Of a stretch of DNA of 64,000 nt, positions 58,551 to 64,000 are shown piece after piece. Under the pieces are notes generated by a model. The model worked only from the letters and a program-made list of their open reading frames with translations, had not been told where the DNA came from and made no database searches. Position numbers and translations under genes: made by a program. The first letter of the stretch is position 1, and each line of letters begins with the position of its first letter. Origin of the DNA: Vermamoeba vermiformis (taxonomy: Eukaryota; Tubulinea; Echinamoebida); contig JBEWZL010000102.1 in NCBI GenBank assembly GCA_045837725.1, positions 310,001 to 374,000 of the forward strand, in the 5' to 3' direction.

Positions 58551-59298
58551 CGTGGTTTGTACTGTAGCGTAGTTAAATTGCGCACTTTTGCAGATGTAGA
58601 TTTCAGTTAGCTTCGATACTCAAGCCGAAGCGAATGCCCAACAATTGTAAATATAAATTAAGTAAGCTTTCTAATTAGGTAGTGAAAGCTTAAGCGTTGG
58701 TGATGGTTAATAAAAATGCTTACTTGGGCGTTGATTTTGACGGGCCCCTGTTAGTGTTAAATTTGCAGCTTTCAACGCCTTCCTACTTTCATTTTCTGTT
58801 AGCTTGTTGAATGTACTGAGAATGGAACTAATAGTAGGTAGAATGCTATTGACCCGTGACATTTTCGCAGCATCGATGGCAATCCTTCGCGCCAGGCTGG
58901 CGTCGTACCAACCAAGCGGAGGTGACGTTGCTAGTGTGCTGACCAGTGAGCATGAGTGCGACACAGAGGCCTGCAATCTCGTCGTGCGTCAACTTGCGAC
59001 CGTCAGTGTAGCCGCTGTCCATAAACACTTGCAGCATGTCTTCAGCGCTTGCCAGTGCTTGATGTGAATTTGACGCGATCTAATGCTAGTGAGCTTGTTG
59101 AGTCCATGAAAGGTCTGCAGATCTATATTCCGTGATTATAGATGCTTCGCTCGGCATCGTCTGGATGCAAATGCCTCGCGGTTGCGGAGATCCAGCCAAT
59201 AAACAATCGAATTGCATTGTGATACTTGTCACGTGACTTCACGCAGCCGGCTGGTAAAATAAGTTAACATTTATGTACATCTATATAACACTATTCTA
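58551..59298. other. Mostly non-coding stretch containing a CYP51 relic
   Basis: Apart from the relic at 58910-59050 I see no intact gene. Open frames on both strands at 58707-59067 overlap the relic and are not supported otherwise. Confidence 0.4.
58910..59050 (-). pseudogene. CYP51 (sterol 14-alpha-demethylase) I-helix fragment
   Basis: On the minus strand one frame reads EDMLQVFMDSGYTDGRKLTH, DEIAGLCVALMLTGQHTSNV, TSAW. This is the CYP51 block before and through the I-helix, where the family has 'D-G-R-x-L-T-x-D-E-[VI]-A-G ... G-Q-H-T-S ... T-S-A-W'. After TSAW the resemblance ends and the frame soon stops. I cannot find the heme-binding cysteine region, the N-terminus or the rest within this gap. 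It is therefore a truncated copy of a host P450 gene. A functional CYP51 presumably lies elsewhere. Confidence 0.7.
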
Positions 59299-59990
59299 CT
59301 AATTTGAACTCGCAGTAACTTGTTTCGTCTCCATTTTTGGATTTGACAGGGCACGCACTCGTGTGTTGATTTTTTGTTTGACTACCGCTTCTTTAAACTC
59401 CTCGTACGATATCAATCCGTTCTTGTTAGTATCGACTTCTTCGAATAAAGCATTTTGGAGCTCTTCAAGAGTCATTTGAGCAAAGAGTTTTTCGCGCTTT
59501 AATCCGCTTGCGACCAAGATCCTCATCATATCGTCGACAAAGCCTAAAATAGCACAATTAATGATCGAATAATATTATGGCTCTATCGCGCCGAGGGGGG
59601 GATTAGTCAGTGCTTCGGAAATATTTCATTAAATTTTTTGAATTGGGCCGGTTAAGACAAGTTACTGAGCAATAAATATGACCTTAAATTATTTACGGAA
59701 AATATTTTAAATCATAAATGAGTTGTTTCAATTTAATGTCGGCGAGTTTTTGGCAGGATCCACAAAAATAGGCCTCCTATTTACTTACTCTTAAATTCTT
59801 CTTCATTCAAAGACCCTAAGTGTTTAGTATCGTACGATTTAAATGCTGCTTTCATAGCTTTCTCATTTTCAGGATCGAGGATCGCGTCAACTAGACGTGA
59901 CTTGTGTTCAGTGTCTGAATGACTGTTGCCCTACACATAAGGCAATTAATTCTGAGATCCACGCGTATAATAATTTGTGGTGCTTACCAT
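59299..59990 (-). CDS. EF-hand protein with N-myristoylation motif
   Basis: A first exon ends exactly after the ATG (59990-59988); the intron 59987-59931 (GTAAGC...TGTAG) joins it to GGCAACAGTCAT, giving MGNSHSDTEHKSR. Glycine 2 with serine 6 is a typical N-myristoylation signal. The rest reads KAMKAAFKSYDTKHLGSLNE, EEFK, then after a second intron FVDDMMRILVASGLKREKLF and a canonical EF-hand loop DTNKNGLISYEEF (about 59430), ending TKQVTASSN. The first hand (DTKHLGSLNEEEF) lacks some calcium-binding oxygens. Likely a membrane-anchored calcium sensor in the style of calcineurin B-like or NCS proteins, but short (about 150 residues); partner unknown. Confidence 0.75.
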
Positions 59991-60325
59991 GTCTCTTTTG
60001 TGTTACTGGTGCGAGTTTTCTTCGCGACTAATTTAGCCGTTCAATTTCGGCGGCCGTTTCAAAGAATGCGTATCTTTTTCCTGAACTGAGACGAAGAACC
60101 CACAAACCCCAAATATTTTGACAGCATTTTTCGAGAATTCTACATACCGATTCTTTACGTGAGAATCAGTGACGCGTTATTTGAAGGCTGCCAGATGTCG
60201 ATCAGAACTACAGAACTTTCAGAAAGTCTAAAGAAAAATAAGTCGCATTCATGGTAATATCAACCATTTTATTTTTTTGATGCTAACTCTAATGCTACAA
60301 TTATGTAAAATTGGTTTGATCTAAT
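59991..60325. other. Intergenic region
   Basis: This lies between the EF-hand gene 5' end and the beta-helix gene 3' end, both on the minus strand. Nothing coding or repetitive found. Confidence 0.4.
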
Positions 60326-62133
60326 CTAAAAAACGATAGATGCGAGGGCTAAAAACACTACGACACCTTGCACAGTATTTTTGGCACCAAAAGATTTAAC
60401 AACTGATCCGGAAGGTGAGGAGCCTGGTGTTGAGGAAGCAGGCGTGTTAGGACCGCCTTGGTAATTTGGGCTGAATTGACCTGCTGGTGAGACTAATGGC
60501 GTGTCAGGACATTTCACAGCGTTGGTAGGACAGTTGTAGTAGCAGCACTCTACAGCACCCATGTTCGACGCGGAGAGGCGTGGCAAAGGCTCATAGTTGA
60601 CACCGAGTTGGTAGTCCACGGGCAAGTGCGCCACTGCAGCCAAGTTGTCTTGCACAGAATTGATGGCAGCACCACCGCTGAGAGGCATGAACGTCGCGAG
60701 GTCAATGGGTGCAGCTGTGACATTGATGGCGTTCTCCCCACCAGTAGCAGGCACGGGCATAGGGTGGTAAGGATCACCGTCGCCCCAGCCCGAGCGGAAC
60801 ACGTTCTTGCCCAAGTCAATGTTGCCACCACCAATGTAGGGTGAGGCCACTTCTTGGTTCATTCGGAGCCATCCGTTAGTGGTAAACCAGAAGATGTTGT
60901 TCCAAGCGTGCACCTTCTCGTCAGTCGTTGAAATACGGAAATAATAGCCGGACTCGTCGAGCACGTGGACTGTGTTGTGGAAGAAGTACAGATCTCCTTT
61001 GCGGAAGCTATCTTCGCTGCCCATGTGATCGCCTCCATAGTGCGTGAATGAGCCGTCTGCGCCGTTCTTTACAATGCGGTTGCCGTAGACGTATGATTTA
61101 CGATACTCAGGCAACGTAGTAGCAAGGGCAGAGTAGTCTTCAGCCTCGACAAGATCCACACCATAAGCACCGCCCTCTAAGTGATTGAAGCGAATGATAG
61201 TGCCCACGGATCTGTCCTTCAAGCCTGTGCCAGCAGCGCCTTCACGCAAAGGACCATATCGATTGAACTCGTAGATGACACCGACGGTCTGGATGTAGCT
61301 GTTGTGGATCGTGTATGAACCAGCGACTCCGTTGCCATGGATGTAGTTACCAACAATACGAAGTGAACGAGTGACTTCACCTTCAACGCCAGAGCCATCG
61401 GAGATGGTGCGCGAGAAGATTCCGTTCGTGCAGTCGTGGAGCTCGTTGTCAGCGATAGTGATGTTTTGACCTCTATTCACCCAGATACAGGCACCGAACT
61501 CTTCATAACTTTGTACTTGACCAAAAGAGTTTGTGAAGTTGTTTCGAGGGTGTGCACCGCGCAATTCAAGACCGTCGATCTGGATGAAGGTTGGGAAGTA
61601 TGTGTTGAAGTCACCGTCGAGAGTTCTATCAATCATGACTAGCGAGCGCGTTTCTTGAATGTTGTGATAGTCAGCAGCAGTGTACTTTAAGCCTATTAAA
61701 AGGAGTTAGGACTTTTAAGTTTGGGAGTCCTGTCCTAAATTTTGATCGGGTTTGACAATGTGCTCGGAAACGTAATCTTCGAAATTAAAAATATTATAAT
61801 ACCTAATCTTGCAACAGCGTTCTCTCCATCGATGATTGGACGTTGTCCGTTCGGACCTTTAACGCCACAAACGCGAATCCACTTGTCTTCCGTTCCTTGG
61901 GCAGTGAGCAGTATCTTTCCACGGTATGGGTCAGATTTATAAAATATTCTAACGGTATCGCCAGCTTTGATTGATTCCCAAGGGACCAAATCCAACGAGG
62001 CCAACTGACCGTTTCCAGGACCAACTTGGTAATCAGTGCCTGAGCCAGCAACGCAGTCGGTGATGCCTGGTAATGCAAGAGTATTAAGTGCGAGACATGC
62101 ACAAACCAAAATAACGATTTGTTTGTGGTTCAT
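60326..62133 (-). CDS. Secreted right-handed beta-helix protein with GPI-anchor-type C-terminus
   Basis: MNHKQIVILVCACLALNTLA (ATG at 62133; a longer start at 62160 lacks merit) is a signal peptide. An intron near 61800-61695 joins GQRPIIDGENAVARLG to the long exon. That exon holds parallel beta-helix repeats: IQIDGLELRGAHPRNNFTNS, CIWVNRGQNITIADNELHDC, LRIVGNYIHGNGVAGSYTIH, IIRFNHLEGGAYGVDLVEAE, DLYFFHNTVHVLDESGYYFR. This fold is shared by polysaccharide lyases and carbohydrate-binding proteins. The C-terminus has a Pro/Ser/Thr linker (ASSTPGSSPSGS) and a hydrophobic tail (GVVVFLALASIVF), typical of GPI attachment. A cell-surface polysaccharide-active or adhesive role is inferred. Confidence 0.78.
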
Positions 62134-62368
62134 TGTCGTGAGCAATAAAAATGAAGTCAAATTTACTTAAGCGATTTGCTTCATCGAACTTTTAACGGTG
62201 AAAATGCACGTGGTCTTGTGAATCTATCTTAGTTCATTCCAATCCCGAAAAACAAATCCTTACCCGAACGGATCCGTCGGAAATTTGATTGTGGGTGCTC
62301 TATCTCTGGCTTAGACTCCGTATAGTAAGAACCGAAGGCAGCATTTCATGGCTATAGCCATCTCTTTA

Positions 62369-63323
62369 TTACAATGCAGACAGATCCAAGGCTTCAATGT
62401 CACGCTGCGCTTGTCTCCTTCGTTGCTTTTTGTCCACGACGCCCATACATGTTTCGCAGCTGCATCGGTAGCTCCACGAAGTGGGATATTGTTCCAAGTG
62501 GTAATTTGTCTTAGGATTGTGTCGTTGAACGAGAACGATCTTTGAGCTTTCCTTTGGTTCGTCATCTGAATCTGAATCTGCTCCAGACGAATCTCGTGAT
62601 TGAGATTTAGCATTTTGTTCGGTTGTAATGTTGTTATTATTGTTATTTTCGGCATTAGCGTAGCCTTTAACGCCTTTCTTGCCCTGCTTTCGTTTTTGTT
62701 TGACGAAGTGTCCTTTTCTATTAGTACCGCTAACATACTCAGGTTCGTTATTATTGCTGTCGTCGTCTGTTTCTGTGACTTTGTTTGTGCCGTAGATTCG
62801 GTGATAAATCTCCACTCGTTGGGCTGTTTTATTCAATCGAGGGTCGAATTCCACATCCACAACGCGACCATAATCAACTTGGATATCTTGATTATAGTAT
62901 TAGTATTTGTGGTTGGTAAGTTGATATATTTTAGCAATCATAAAGCATAATTCGAAGGTTGGCAGTTTTTGCATTTTGGTAAAATTTGAATTTCTTAAGT
63001 TCAATATCGACGATAAAAGTTGTTGTTAAATATTTGTGGATGTATATCGACTTACCATCTTGTGAAGACCTTAAATGATTTTTATCTAATAAATCCCAAT
63101 TTTTGTTGGCATTCAAACTGATCCCCACGCCAAGTTCCAAGCCATTGTATCTACTCGCCTCTTGGTCGTTCGTATCAATTATTGATATTGATTCTTTTTC
63201 TAGACGCTTTCTTGTAACGCCCCAATCGAACTTGAGTGTCTTATTTGTTTTGACACCAAATCTGCCTTTTGTTTCTCGTGAATTGTTTTGTTTGCGATGT
63301 AAATCTATTTCCTCGTGCTCCAT
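62369..63323 (-). CDS. Uncharacterised two-exon protein with C-terminal Cys motif
   Basis: Exon 1 (63323-63056): MEHEEIDLHRKQNNSRETKG, then TRKRLEKESISIIDTNDQEA and GLELGVGISLNANKNWDLLD. A 169-base intron (63055-62887) joins to DIQVDYGRVVDVEFDPRLNK (from 62886), then a Asn/Lys/Ser/Asp-rich linker (KQKRKQGKKGVKGYANAE, SSGADSDSDDEPKESS) and a compact C-terminus: KIVLVQRHNPKTNYHLEQYP, TSWSYRCSCETCMGVVDKKQ, RRRQAQRDIEALDLSAL. The C-x-C-x-x-C cluster could bind metal. Basic stretches suggest a nuclear protein. I do not recognise the family. Confidence 0.62.
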
Positions 63324-63562
63324 GGTTGCTTAGTGCGTAATCAGACGGGTACTGAAAGTCACTCCACAAAACTTAAATGGATTTTCTGGACTGGTGACGA
63401 ACGTCAACGCCCATTGATGAAAAACCGCTGCAATACCTATATATAGCACATAATCAGCTATACATACGCAGCGTTATGCCATATGGACTTCGGTTTAGTT
63501 ATTACGAAAAAAATGAGTTAGATCATCGACCTGCAAACAAGACTTTCTACGTGTATTACTAA

Positions 63563-63982
63563 CTACACGTACTTCTTGTCAATATTACGGACGTCTCTCT
63601 TTAATAGCCACCAGCCAATGTGGACACAAGGAAATTTTGTAACGAAAGTCGGATCCTTTTCGAGTTTAAAATTGTTAAGGTTCTGAGCCAATTGGGATTT
63701 CGAGATGCATAAATCGCCTCTGAATAAGTCTTGATATTGTTCTGGAAGATTTTTATATCTGTCGCTGTTCATATTGATGGTATCACTCTCATACATCGCG
63801 GACGTTCCAAAATAAAATGAAACAGGGCCTCCGTACACAAAGAGGCGCTTATTGTGGACACCGTTTGTGTTGTACATTCGAACTCGCCACACATCTTCAA
63901 TGAATAATTCTGAAGCGTTTTCATCCACGCAGTAATCCGATCCTTTTTTTTCTCTATTTCTTTTGTATAGTTTGCTAGCCAT
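63563..63982 (-). CDS. Small protein, intact paralogue of the gene at 58139
   Basis: Single exon, 139 residues, from MASKLYKRNREKKGSDYCVD at 63982. It shares with the 58139 gene the phrase 'D-x-W-x-V-R-[MI]-Y-[ND]-x-x-G' (here EDVWRVRMYNTNGVHNKRLF), a tyrosine-containing middle (DRYKNLPEQYQDLFRGDLCI here, versus NYERMLTRLRKDFEGRIYVS there), and the C-terminal WWLLKRDVRNIDKKYV. No domain or targeting signal known to me. Its intactness makes it the reference for judging the disrupted copy. Confidence 0.65.
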   Translation of the reverse strand: MASKLYKRNREKKGSDYCVDENASELFIEDVWRVRMYNTNGVHNKRLFVYGGPVSFYFGTSAMYESDTINMNSDRYKNLPEQYQDLFRGDLCISKSQLAQNLNNFKLEKDPTFVTKFPCVHIGWWLLKRDVRNIDKKYV

Positions 63983-64000
63983 AGCGACCTATTTATCGTT

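Overview
The window is nuclear DNA from a eukaryotic microbe. Genes are compact, lie on both strands and are interrupted by many short introns (mostly about 40-120 bases, GT...AG, often with a CTAAC/TTAAT-like branch region). Intergenic gaps are a few hundred bases. The gene set (RIC1, cullin-1, plant-type acyl-activating enzyme 17/18, DUR3-type transporter, CNNM, NC2-alpha, SARNP, and F-box proteins with the 'GCPW'-type ankyrin-like repeats common in free-living amoebae) suggests an amoeboid protist, most plausibly Amoebozoa. That assignment is an inference from family resemblance, not a proof.

Layout: 1-4.6 kb, RIC1 (minus, cut by the left edge); 4.9-7.8 kb, cullin-1 (minus); 8.5-11.6 kb, peroxisomal acyl-activating enzyme (plus); 11.7-13.0 kb, F-box/ankyrin-like protein (minus); 13.2-14.6 kb, tandem ubiquitin-like protein (minus); 15.0-17.7 kb, DUR3-like urea/polyamine symporter (minus); 18.1-19.6 kb, membrane-anchored SDR (plus); 19.8-21.0 kb, unknown (minus); 21.6-25.1 kb, ferric-reductase/NOX-like flavocytochrome (minus); 25.1-26.9 kb, mostly empty with a DJ-1-like scrap; 26.9-29.1 kb, CNNM transporter; 29.3-33.1 kb, long coiled-coil protein built like an intermediate-filament protein; 33.2-34.6 kb, F-box-like protein; 35.2-35.7 kb, small protein; 36.0-37.0 kb, NC2-alpha; 37.2-38.8 kb, class II aldolase/adducin-head protein; 39.1-42.0 kb, ankyrin plus multi-span membrane protein; 42.8-43.7 kb, PH-domain protein; 44.5-45.7 kb, SARNP/Tho1; 45.9-51.0 kb, BAH + DUF4211 chromatin protein.

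From about 51 kb the character changes. A duplicated gene pair shares its 5' exons but has unrelated 3' exons (51.5-54.0 kb). It is followed by a compositionally foreign GC-rich, purine-rich island (about 54.7-55.14 kb). Next come a divergent pair of secreted paralogues (55.3-57.9 kb), two members of a small WW-K-R-tail family (58.1 and 63.6 kb; the first seems frame-disrupted), a CYP51 relic, an N-myristoylation-motif EF-hand protein, a secreted GPI-type beta-helix protein and an unknown nuclear-looking protein.

The housekeeping genes do not form one pathway. Loose themes are ubiquitin ligation (cullin-1, two F-box proteins, a ubiquitin-like protein), membrane transport and redox (DUR3, CNNM, ferric reductase) and chromatin/mRNA handling (NC2-alpha, SARNP, BAH-DUF4211). 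I saw no rRNA, convincing tRNA, CRISPR, transposase or reverse transcriptase. The best candidates for something new are the intermediate-filament-like protein, the BAH-DUF4211 fusion, the 3'-exon-swapped tandem pair, and introns placed directly after the start codon in two genes.
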